Origin: Rallus limicola
Lineage: Eukaryota > Chordata > Aves > Gruiformes > Rallidae
Assembly (NCBI GenBank): GCA_022605955.1
Contig: JAKCOZ010000018.1
Location: 5,836,001 to 5,900,000 of the forward strand
Direction of reading: 5' to 3'
Length of the DNA: 64,000 bases
The notes beneath the pieces were generated by a model. It made no database searches. It had not been told where the DNA came from and was given only the letters and a program-made list of their open reading frames with translations. This document shows positions 47,586-58,513 of the stretch, one piece after another. A program made the position numbers and the translations under genes. The first letter of the stretch is position 1; each line of letters opens with the position of its first letter.

Positions 47586-48566
47586 CATAGGATGGCTTGA
47601 GTAGGAAGGGACCTTGAAGCCCATCCAGTTCCAACCCCTGTGCCATGGGCAGGGACACACCCTTCACTAACCCAGGGTACCCAAAGCCCCATCCAGCCTG
47701 GCCTTGAACACTGCCAGGCATCCAGGGGCAGCCACAGGTTCTCTGGATACCCTGTGCCAGGGCCTCACCACCCTCACAGGGAAGGATTTCTCCCTAATTT
47801 CTGATCCTTCAGTTTAAACCTTTTACCCCTTGTATATCCCTATACTTCTTGATAAAGTGTTCTTCTCCATCTTTCCTGTAGGGCCCCTTTTATGTACTGG
47901 AAGGCTGCAATAAGCTCTCCATGGAGCCTTCTCTTACTCAGTCTTAACAAGTCCAAATTTGTCAGCCTGCCCATGTAGGTGTGGTGCTCCTGCTCTCTGA
48001 TCTTCGTGGCCTCTTCTGGACTGTCTGCAACAGGTCTATATCCTTCCTATGTTGGTGACCCTAGAGCTTGATACAATTTTCAGGTGGGATCTCAGCAGAG
48101 CACAATAGAAGGGGATAATCCCTTCCCTCAACCTGCTGGTCATGCTAGGATACATGCTAGGTCAGCCTAGGATACAGTTGGCTTTCTGGGCTGCAAGTGC
48201 ACATTGCCAGGTAATGTTGAGCTTCTCATCTACCAACCCCTGCATGTCCTTCTCAGAGCTGCTCTCTATCCATTCTTTGACCAGCCTATAGATGTGCTTG
48301 GGAATGGCCTGACCTATGTTTAAGACCTTTCACTTGGCCTTGTTGAACTTGATGTGGTTCACATGGGCCCATCTTTCAAGTCTCTGGGTGCCTCTGGATG
48401 GTATCCCTTCCCTTCAGTGTATTGACTTCACCACACAGTTTGGTGTCATCAGAAACTTGCTGTGGGCACACTTGATCTTGCTGTCCATGTCTTCAACAAA
48501 GATGTTAATGCCAGTCAGTACTGACCCTGGCGAACACCGCTCATCACTGACACCCATTGGCACAGT
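47586..48566 (-). mobile_element. CR1 LINE, minus strand, about 1 kb, with inactivated RT segment
   Basis: The longest CR1 copy here. The plus strand starts with the reversed 3' end (ATGGCTTGAGTAGGAAGGGACC, then CCAACCCC) and runs through the 3'-UTR words (CCATCCAGCCTGGCCTTGAACA, CACCCTCACAGGGAAGG) into reversed ORF2. The region 48330-48566 is the reverse-transcriptase segment: reversed, it gives the family's W-A-H-V-N and K-F-N-K-A stretch and the active-site region. At 48442-48460 a one-base deletion plus a substitution change the FADDTK-coding segment and shift the frame, so the enzyme is inactive. The 141-codon plus frame at 48316-48741 runs antisense through it and is not a gene. The 5' end is truncated near 48566. 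Confidence 0.88.
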
Positions 48567-51500
48567 TGTAGGTGTTAAGGGAGGAAGAGTAAGTGGGACA
48601 AATGCTCATATGCAACATCAGAGATTCTCTTTTTCAAAATCTACTCCTTTTTTTTTTTTTTTTACTGTTAGCAAACTTGAAATTTGTGTGGATTTAAGAG
48701 TGAAAGAAGCTTCCACGAAGGACAAAGAAGCCCAGTACTGAAGCCTTCTTGATTTGATGGGGATCTTTTTGACTATCAGACTGTGAATTTTCTGTGTAGA
48801 CTAATGTACAGTAGATGAACTAATTTCTACATTAGCCCAAGGTCTGTAAAGGAGAACAAAGGATTTGTGGGTCACTCAGATCACCTTTTACCCACTCTAT
48901 GGTTTCATGAGGGAAAAGTAGCTGGATGAACCCGCTTACACTGAATAAAAGAAGGTATCTGTCAGTGCTGGAGTCCCTAAAATTAATCTATTGTGATATC
49001 TACAGGAGATGTTTCCTTGTATTGTACTTTTGTTTTTAGCACTTGTCCCAGACACCATGCTGACAATTACTGTCCAGGCCTGCTTTTCTAAAATGTGTGG
49101 TGTGTGTCTGTTTTCATGAAACCATTAAGGCTATTACTATTGTCATTATTTTACAAAATACTTTGGTCTTTGACATAGCTGGCCACATCTAAACTCTTTG
49201 AAGTCTATGCCTTCCCACAAGGGTAATTTTCAGTGTTTTTGCTGAGAAAATGTATTACTGCAAAGAGCTGGGGTCATTGTTTCTCAGGAAGAGTCATTAA
49301 TGAGACTTCCTGAAAAGAGGTACTGTCATTTGTTTGCACGTATGGGGGTTCAAGAAAGGAAAAATGTGGTTAAAAAAAAAAAGAAAGAAAAACTGTGATA
49401 GAAATGGGAACATCTCTAGAGCATACTGGCCCTCCTAATGCAATGAAAAAGCAAGAAAATGAGCAATGAAAAAATACTTTCTTGTGTATCTTATTTTGGT
49501 ATGGCAAATAAATGGACTTGGGTACCTGAGCTCTTTGATCACAGATATACCAAGTTTTATGGATTGCATTGCCTGACATTGTCCTGTCTGTGGCAGACAG
49601 GCTGTGGTCCAGAGAAAAGCCATGTGGGACAGAGAGTGGTTCCAGCTAGGAACCAGCAGGGCCCTGGGGTGTGTCCCAATGCATCATCTCAGTTTATGCA
49701 TGAACTTGAACGTCAAAATGGTGTCTTATCTTTCTAGGTTTTACTTATGCTGTAGAAGAGTTGGCAAGAGGAATAGTTTGTCTCCTAATCAGTTCAAAAG
49801 CAGGAGCTTGGACAGTTGTCCTATGGATGTATCAGTATGTGCTTTCATGGCTACTTTGCTGGCCCCTGTACAGGAGACTGATGCTGGTATTTCTCCCATA
49901 GCTATGCTGTGCGTCCTTGGACAGACTGCCATATCTTGCCAGACTCATTGCCTAGTTTTCACCTAAATCAAATTCTGAGACAGAACCTGGTGATTGCTTT
50001 ACCTGTAAAATATGTGACACAATGAACACAATGGGCCCTACAATCATGTGGATAGATAATGGATAAACTTCACTAAACCATGAGGTGTGTCATGCCAACA
50101 CTTACAGTTAGGAGGACAATGATTTATGGTGGTAGACACAGCTGGGTCCAGGAACCAGTATAATTAATCAAATCAAGTTTTGTATTTTAAGTGTATATGA
50201 ACATAATTGGCTACATCTTAATCTGCCTGTCCAGAAGTAGTACACATGTTTTGGGAGAAGGAACTTCAAAGAAACTGTTGGCACTGTTGGCACAACATGT
50301 CTGAGTAATTACACAAGAAAATGTATTACTACCATGCAGCTGGAGAGGAGAATGTGTTGGAATTCATACATTGAGTATAAGTGAGACCTCTGTAGCAAAT
50401 GTGTGACAGGGCTGTCTACAATCAATATCCACCTTCAGTATCATGATTTTACCAACCATATTGCAGTCTTAAATATTTATGGATTTTTGATCTTGAAAAT
50501 AAACCATTAGGCATTTTCACTTATATTTCGTGCATTTTAGGTTGATTGCTCAATATACCCTGAATGATGTTTTATAGTCCAGATTTCTATGTCTGGTAAC
50601 AATGAGCTTGCACTATGACCCTATATTTTTAGATTAGATATTGTGCCTGTGGGTAGTTGGTCCCAGAACCAGACACATCTTTCTCTTTAGCCATGAAGTT
50701 GCTCTTCTACCTCGTTATGTGTGCAGGGAGAGGGGTGAGGGGCAGGCGACCCAGCATCCTCTATTTTATGGGTTGCTTTCAATAGAAATTATCTGTCTAG
50801 TTTAAATATGTCTTTATTCCTAGCAGGTTTTTTGCTGTATATTCTTTTTGAAGCTTGAATGTATTTTTTTCTATGTTTTCCCTTATCTGATAGCTTTGTT
50901 TTCTCATGCAACTTCGCAGCTGAAGTGGAAAACACTTTCTTAACTTTTTGGGTAATACGGGATTGTTCTGGTTTTGCATGCTGAATCAATGCTGCAAGGT
51001 GAACTATAAATAGAGGACCTGTTATCTAACTACTTCAGAAATAACAATGTCTACTGGGACCTAGATTACAAAGATAATAGTTGTTAACAGGAAAGTCTCT
51101 AGCCTTTAAATTTACTTTCAAACAAAACTTTTGCTGGTTTTGGACATTTTGAAGATGCTCCCCTGTCCCCAACTAAATAGAGAGCTCTCAATGTTTTCCT
51201 TCTCCATATGAGTCATTTTGTTTTTAAACAGTGGTTCTGAATTATATTTGTCTTGGATAAAACTCAGGGGAGTAGCAGACAGGAAACCAAGGGTGAGTGA
51301 GAAAGCTCAACTGCCTGGGAACAGTTAAAGAGTCACCTTTGTTCATGTATTTGGTGTCTGATAGGAAAAGACCCCAATCCAGCAGTGACAGAGGCAGTAG
51401 GTCACAGTCAGTGAAACTGTAAGATTTGGTGTGGCTGTTTGCTTTTGCACAGGGCTTCTTAGCTGAAATAAGCACAAGCTCTTGTGGCTTTGATATACAT

Positions 51501-51609
51501 GCGTGAGCAGATACATGTATAATGTAAATTTAGCATGCTTTAATAAAACATTGAATACAACAAACAGTTGCAATGAAAATTACATGCTCTTATAAACATT
51601 TTTATTTTA
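48567..51609. other. Single-copy non-coding DNA
   Basis: No transposon or recognised exon. T16 at 48648-48663. A perfect hairpin CCTGTCTG-TGG-CAGACAGG at 49583-49601. Two overlapping plus frames (49459-49737 and 49604-49966, the longer 120 codons) have no splice or start context and match nothing I know. Confidence 0.5.
49583..49601. repeat. Perfect 8-bp hairpin with 3-nt loop
   Basis: CCTGTCTG and CAGACAGG flank TGG. The stem is short and isolated, with no clear role. Confidence 0.5.
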
Positions 51610-52750
51610 AACTAGGATTTTTGCTGTGATGCTGCGGAGGCATCTAAGCATAATCAGCTTGGTAATAGAAGAAAGTAATTTCTTACAGTGATCCTAGAGC
51701 CCTTTGTTAATGTCAAGGATAATTTGGGCTGACTGATTTGATTGCTGCTCTTTTCCGGCAAGAGGTCTCAATAAATGAAACTGCTTGCCTGGATAATTTA
51801 GGCCTATATGATTGCCAGCAAGTTAATGATGCAAACACAGCTGAAATAAAATTTCCACTTTATATTGGAGGTTTAAAAAAAAGGAGGGGGGGATCCACTT
51901 AAACACCTGCAGTAGAGACTCTGTCAAAACAGGGAAGAGCAATTTGGCAATCTCAGGATGGAAAGTGGCCTGTGTGTATTATAAGACATGTTTCAGACAA
52001 TTGGCCTTTATAGATCACTAGGACACTATGGCGTTGTAGACAAGTTATGTATTCCCTTTGACTTCCTGCCCTGGAAGGACAGGAATGTTACATGCAGTTG
52101 TGGCTGGCAGGAACTAGAAAAAAGTGTATCAAGAAACAGCAAACTGAATTTGTTGCTCAGCTGCGGTATTAATCAAGAAGTATTACAGGTCTTAAGCAGT
52201 GGTGGGGAAAGAAACCTAAACCTTGTTGTTATATTTGGCTCTGAAAATGCTTTAGAGGCCAATTCATCACTTAATTCCCTTGCTTACTTGTTATTTTCTT
52301 TATTTCCTGTTGTTGTTTTTATGTTCTTTCATGAGTCCAACTGGATTGAAAATTATAAGCAAATTTTCAAATTACATAGGTTTGAAGCAGGATCATTTAT
52401 AGTAAATTATGTTTGCACAGACTATTTCAAAGCTGCCTGTGATGAGTTTTCTTCACCTCTTCAGGCGCTTTGATTGAAGACTTGCAATTGCTGGGAAAAA
52501 AGTGCACCTCCTTATGAACAGAAATCTTACATCATTAGGTGTTAAGCCAAGTCAGAGGTATATCAGCTAGTGGCTATGTTAATCAATGAATAATGTAGTT
52601 CTATCTCTACCTAATTAAGTGGGTATACATTGGCAACCTTTGGAGCTAATCAAGCCATGTTATTTATACCTTTCACTGTAGTTTATTTTAGTCTTCTCAT
52701 AATGCTTCACATTAGTGCCAAATCCTACTGGCTTACATACTGTAAAAAAC
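51610..52750. promoter_or_regulatory. Candidate conserved non-coding element cluster
   Basis: More than 1 kb without recognised repeats and with many homeodomain-type words: CTTGCCTGGATAATTTAGG, AGTTAATGATGCAAAC, GTTAATCAATGAATAATG (like an HNF1 half-site pair), TACCTAATTAAG and GCTAATCAAG. The longest open frame of the window (51988-52473) lies in this block. Sequence conservation would produce such long frames only by coincidence, so I favour a regulatory reading, but neither is proven. Confidence 0.28.
51988..52473 (+). CDS. Longest ORF of the window, 161 codons, probably not a gene
   Basis: This frame runs from an ATG to a stop without interruption. The would-be protein has a cysteine-containing middle (TCSCGW, residues about 35-40), one very hydrophobic stretch (LAYLLFSLFPVVVFMFF, residues about 98-114) that would be a membrane helix, and an unremarkable tail. 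No family is recognised. There is no signal peptide, no upstream promoter, no obvious splice sites and no polyadenylation context. A rough estimate of stop frequency in sequence of this composition predicts about one frame of this length in 64 kb by chance. It is listed only because it is the longest; treat it as a hypothetical. Confidence 0.08.
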   Translation: MFQTIGLYRSLGHYGVVDKLCIPFDFLPWKDRNVTCSCGWQELEKSVSRNSKLNLLLSCGINQEVLQVLSSGGERNLNLVVIFGSENALEANSSLNSLAYLLFSLFPVVVFMFFHESNWIENYKQIFKLHRFEAGSFIVNYVCTDYFKAACDEFSSPLQAL

Positions 52751-55700
52751 TATGTTCTTTTTTGCTGTAGTATCACTAAAATAAGTTGGATTTTATCAGG
52801 GTTTGATTGGGCCCTTCTTGAAATTTAAGGGGACATCTTTAAAGAAAACAGTAAAACATGTATGTGTGATATATACGTTTTCATAGATTAGACACTGTTT
52901 AGGTTAAAACAAGGTGTCTCTGTGTACATAATGAATCTCAGGTTGTTCATGAATAACTCTCCAAAAGGTAGAACACATCTGGTTTGTTGCTTATTCATTG
53001 TTATGGCATATAAGGGAATGAGGAGTCATAATTTGCTTGCAGCAAAAGAAAGTTAAAACTTTTAGTTCCTTAAAAATGCTTCTTGTTCTTAGCTGCCTTT
53101 ATCTTTGACTTCAACGTTAGCTTGAAACTTAAGCATGCACATGTAACCGAAAGCCAATATCAAAGACAATAGAATCAGAATGTGAAAAACTAAGTACATT
53201 TAGTGGAAACACGGTGAAAGAATACAGTGGGACCACATCATCCACTTGCTTATAAACTTTAAATAATTAAGGATGATCTGGCTGATGTGGGTAACGGTTC
53301 TATTACTGAATAAAATGGCCAGGAATAAATGCTAGTTCAAGGGATTCAGTTGGTGGTGCACTTTGTTGTTTCCTTGGAGCGATACCTTAGCTCCAAATGC
53401 AAGCCATCTGCCTACAAATGTGTCACAAACCCACGTTTCTGTTGTGGGTGGGCATTGCCTGGGAAACTGGTGGCTATGCTGGGGCATAACTGAGTCTGTC
53501 CCTGGCTGCACTAATGACAGTGGTATAGGTAGTGCTTAGGCATGTTCTGTTCCCCTGTTTGCCTTACTGCCTTGCTAAAAGAGATGCAGCAACAGCTTAT
53601 GAAGATTCCCAAAATAGTTCTGAAAGGATCTTTCAGAGAAGGGCTGGTACATAACTGAGCTATCAAGCAAGAGAGGAAGTTGTTCTGTTCTGTAGACTGA
53701 CTAAATACTGGGAGAATTTATCAGACAAGGTTTACACTGACAGAAAGAATGGGCTGGGTATATTGATTTTATGATTTTTTCTGAAATATTTTAGGCATTG
53801 GTGTTGCTGTTGTGATAGTTGTAAACACTGTGGTGAAATAATACAAAGATGACAAAATTCAGGTGTGCTTGGGGGTATCTTTTATTACGGATTTGAGCTA
53901 TAGGTAAGTTTTAAGTCACAAATTGGGGCCTGAACCTAAAATATATTGATCAACTCTGCATCATCAGATTAGAAATATGAACTCCAGCCTAGATTCCCTA
54001 TAAAATTTTGATATCTGCCTCTGCAACTAAGTGTGGTCAGGGAAGTCTTACAAATACTTTTATTTCCCAGATGCAGGCTGTAACATACAGCTAGGATCTT
54101 GTGTGCTCCTAGCCTTTGTTCAGCAGATGTAATACCATCTTAAAAACCTCAAATACATGTAGGAAATAAGGACAGGATATCCTCTAGGGATATAATAATA
54201 TTTTTCAATGGACAATTCGAATGAGAGCTTCCATGTAATAACAACTTTGACCCAGCTCCTACATTGCTTTCTTTTCCATAGAGCTTCCAGCTCAAGATAG
54301 GGTGTGAAAATATTACAAGCTGAACTTGAAGAGTTTGTGTTCTCAGAAGTATGAATGTTTTTTAATTCTAACAACTGATTTAATAGAACTTACATTTCCT
54401 TAGAAACCTCACTTTGACATCACTGTTAATCAGTAGACCTCTGAGATGAAATGCAGCAGATTAATGAGGCCAAATCCTGATAGTGCACATGGAGAGAGTA
54501 ATGGGAAAAAGAAATCCCAACTTTTTCCCCATGTCTTGTTGACTAGGAACTGTAGGTTACCACCCTGCCAGCTCTGTAAGCCCTGAGCATGTGTTGTGAA
54601 CACGGAGTCATATTGATTGGAGGATGTTTGGTTAGAGAATGAAACCATCTTGTGCATATAATAACATTTCAGTTTTAGTGAAGATGTTTCGTGAATCTCA
54701 AGTCTTCTAGTTGTTGCAAAAAAAGGATCTCCCAACTTCAGAGTCCTTTTCCTTTATGCAAATTGGATTTTGTCCAGGACATTAGAGCTAACAGTTCTGT
54801 TTGTGGAAAATGCTGTGGGATTTCAAAGGCAATTTGGTTTTATCTTTTATTACAAATATTACATGTTTTTGTTTGAAGCCTGTTGTTGAGCCTAAAGAAT
54901 CAGTGGATTCAAGACTGGGGAATAGCATATAAAACCCTTGGTGATACCCACCTTTTGTGTAATCAAATTTTATAAATAAAGCCTTTTTTTCCTTTTTGTT
55001 GACCCTCAACTTCTATTTAACTGTTTGGTAAAACTCTTAGGAAATATGGTTTCTGGCTTGTTTGTTGTAGACCTAACCCTTTTGTGTGAGTGAGAACTAA
55101 TGCATCAGTATATTAAGGAATCTTGACATGGATGTGGCTATTGGATAACAGTGTGTGTGCAAGAAAATCTATCACCTGCTAGAATTAAGGGAAGCAGGCC
55201 ACCCAAATATATTTGTCTATACTGCCCAATGAAGTGCAGTGGGGCTTTCTTCCAGGGATTTCTTACCAGCAGGAGAAAATGAAAGACAAAAGAATAAGAA
55301 TGATAGTGAGTAGGTGGGAAGAGCTGTACTTGAATAAATGTAATGTCCTCTCCTGTAGTCTAATCCTGGTCTTTGTTCTGTTTGTCCTAGTTGAAATTAG
55401 TAGCCAGTAGATCTTATTTAAGATCTGATTCAAGCCCCCTTTCCCCCCACCCCAGGTTGATTAAATTAAACAGGCATGCAGGTTTCAATTGAGAACTTAT
55501 GTAAGAAAGGCTGCAAGGGGTTCCTAAAGTTTTCAGTGGGTTTCAAGAATATTGACTCTAATGTTAAGTGTGGTGATAACCTGAAAAAGTGTGAGAAGGC
55601 ACAAAAGCATCAGAATGGTATCAGCTGCAAACTAAAGCAAATACTGTGGCATTAAAGCCTGGTACAGGGCACAGAATTTTTGAGACTGAATATATGCTAA

Positions 55701-58381
55701 TTGCTTCAACAAGTTTGCCTAACTACTTCTGCATCCAACAACTTCTCTCAAAACCTCATTTTGATAGCAGTTTTTAATGCTATAAACTGCCTTCCAAATC
55801 AACCCATTTGGTTTTGTCAATTCCCTAATGCTGGCATGTTCAATAATATATTTAATATTTTAAAATATTTTATAGTAGTTTGTATTTGCTTAGTTTCAGT
55901 TTAGAGCTTAGCATGTTAATGAACAAGTGATGCTTCAAAGGTCACAATCAAAAGAAATAATGGAAGCTTTTGTGACTTACTCTCCTTATGAAACATTTTG
56001 TTGAAAGCTTTTTCTGCGATGTTTGCTGTGCAGTGTGATGGATAGCTAGGTACAATGCCATACAGATGAGTCTGATCTCTTAAAGCCCTGAAGATTTTGC
56101 ATGCTTGTGCCAGGTATATTCTAGACCTATTATAAAGTAGCAGAACATCCAATACACTTATTCTCCAAATATTATTGTGGCAGACACAAGATTAAGGAGA
56201 GTCCACAGGGAAGCGTGTTAGTCTGCATGCAGGTTTTTGTGTGAATAATGTTTGGTAATTTTCATGTTAAAGATTACAAGGTTTATGTCTTGGGGAAGAA
56301 GGAATATTCTGTATGTTCTGAATTTAGCCATGGTTAAAACGTATTCCTGGTATCAACTGAAACACAAACTCAAAATTTGGCAACTTTCAAATACTAATTT
56401 TTTGATATTTGGGTAGAGAAGCATTGATTTCTTTTGAAATCATTTTTTTATTTACAGTATTTAAAGAACTTAAGATTACATATGTGTGACCTACATAAAG
56501 GTCAACTCGGAATGAAAATATTTGTCTTGTTGTAAAGACTACCTAATGGAAAATGGATAGAGTTTCTTTTAAGACAGTGAGGTAAAACAACTTTTGCCAT
56601 GAGACAAAGTCCCCTACTGAACAGATGGTATAAAGGTAAGTCTGGCTCATCCTATGAGTACCCAACTGAGTCAAATTCTCTAGCAATGATGAGTCTGTCT
56701 GTGTGCCCCTCAGAGATCTGCTTAAATTTGAGTGAAGGAGAGAAAATCTTGATCCGGTTCAGCTTTTTTTCTCTTTTCCTCCAGCCTGCTTTATATAGTA
56801 CATCAGTGAAACTTCAGTAATACTTAGCCTCTATCTTTATGTATCTCTATACAACCCATTTTTCATTAGTCTGTTTATTTTCTAGACTTAATAGATGTTA
56901 CAGCTGGCTTATCAAGAATGTGATATAAAATCATGTGATATAATTATTGTTCACACTGTAGTGAAAATGACTGGCCTTCTCCTTGGTTTTGGCTTAGCTG
57001 TTACTAAATATTTTGGAGATCCATTGCTGTATTTCAGAGGAGCTGAGTTAGCATGGAATACTCTTCAAAAGGGGATGTGTTCTCTTTTTTTGTTTAAGCT
57101 AGACTGATTTTTAGATTCAATTTTAGGAATTTGTAGTGTATAATAGTGAAATAGTACTCTCATATCTAAAGACATGGGGAAAAAATCAATTCGTAAATCA
57201 ATTAATTTTGATCTCAAAGAACTTAGAGTTTAAAATAAAGACAAGGTTGAAGCTATAACTAAGAGAGTCTGCAGATTTTGAACTTAATAGAATAAATGGA
57301 ACAGGGAATGAGATTAGTCCCATATATTTCTATCTAACGTGTTCTTACTATTATGCCATAAAAATGGTGCCTTTATTAAAATGTTTTGTGAATTATTTTT
57401 TTTGATTGTTTTTTACTTTAAAGTAGATCTTTTCACTGAGAGTGGGTAGGACTACTTCAGTTGGTCATTATTCTTGTATCTGGGAAGGATGTTATTTGAG
57501 GAACATAATTAATATTGTAAGTAAATAATTTCTATCCCAAATTAGCAGGAGAAGTTGAAGCCATCTGAGATGCAGGGAGGACAATATTTGAGTTGAGCAG
57601 TGTTTCCGTTACAAATCATTCAAAGTATTTATGCTGGGGGTGTATGTGTGGTTTTTTTTAATGATTTTAATAAGTACTTTGAATGATAAATTAGTGAAAA
57701 CCAGCTCTTTACCTACATTTGTAGCTGGCTTTTGTGATACAGTTTTGAAAAAAAACCTTTTTATTGCAATTTAACGTTTTTCTCTATATTGTTCTAATAT
57801 TCAACCATATCTGACACTGATGGAGTTTTACAGAAATATTTTAACTATTAAAATGTGTTTTCAATGTTCACTGTAACTAAGTGGCTCAAAATCAACATTC
57901 CCAAGCTTTTAGTCTGGATTTGACCTTTGGTTGTGAGTTACAATGTCAAAACTAAGATGCACAGATTGCTTTTGATGTCACAGTGAAGTAGCAGTAGTAG
58001 CAGCACTGAAACTTTAATCGAATATTTCTCATAAAAGGGGAAGCATACAGGAGGGAGAAAGGAATTCCAAGTGTTGACACTTTTGCTAAGACTCTGTTTC
58101 TCCTTTGTAAAGAGACTGATTTAAATGAGGAGCCCAAAAATGTTTTGTCATTAGGGAGTTTAGCAGTGGTTGTTTTAAGCAGAAGTCACTGAGAAACAAA
58201 CCACATGGGTTCAATTCTCTGTATTCCAGGAAGGTTTTGTGGCCACATGCCTGCATAGATTATTGATGTCTTTCCCCTCTGAGGCATCTTTCTTCTAATT
58301 TAAATTGAAATAGGTCAGTTAAACTGAGGTTTGACAAGTGTCAATATCTTGATTTCTTTTTTTTTTTTCTTTTATTGCAAG
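52751..58381. other. Single-copy non-coding DNA
   Basis: No recognised transposon or gene. Contains isolated donor-like sites (GTAAGT at 53904 and 56636) and many short unrecognised frames (up to 101 codons, 54430-54735 minus). The only acceptor-donor pair with a tidy spacing is at 56578-56635, listed separately. Confidence 0.5.
56578..56635 (+). other. Candidate small exon with perfect donor
   Basis: A 58-bp segment sits between a moderate acceptor (AGTTTCTTTTAAGACAG) and a perfect consensus donor (AAAG|GTAAGT, GT at 56636). It contains an ATG (56600) followed by 12 open codons running into the donor, so it could be a first coding or a non-coding exon. There is no CpG island or promoter nearby and no recognised product; low confidence. 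Confidence 0.15.
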
Positions 58382-58513
58382 GTCACAAGTGGTGACAACA
58401 CACAAAGAATCAGTTGGAATTGGCAGGTCCCAGGTTTTAGGGATTATTATCCTTATGGCATGTCAGCACTCTGTAGAATTGACCCCCAGGTATGGGTTTT
58501 ATTGCTCTGCAAG
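58382..58513 (+). other. Candidate internal coding exon, phase 0, two in-frame donors
   Basis: A 12-T tract and TTTTATTGCAAG (acceptor AG at 58380-58381) are followed by an open segment with a strong donor CAG|GTATGG at 58490 and a second donor AAG|GTAAGC at 58514. Both give lengths divisible by three (108 and 132 bp) in the same open frame. The peptide includes QRISWNWQVPGF and DYYPYGMSALCRIDPQ, a balanced, soluble-protein-like composition unlike the AT-driven frames around it. However, a second frame is also open across the same interval, and I do not recognise either peptide. It is the most exon-like segment in the window, but unsupported by any neighbouring exon. Confidence 0.28.

Noticed and set aside
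48316..48741. 141-codon plus-strand open frame
   Set aside because: It runs antisense through the reverse-transcriptase end of a minus-strand CR1 and then into unrelated sequence with a poly(T) run; not a gene.
49459..49966. Two overlapping plus frames of 92 and 120 codons
   Set aside because: Different frames over the same DNA, neither recognised; no exon boundaries.
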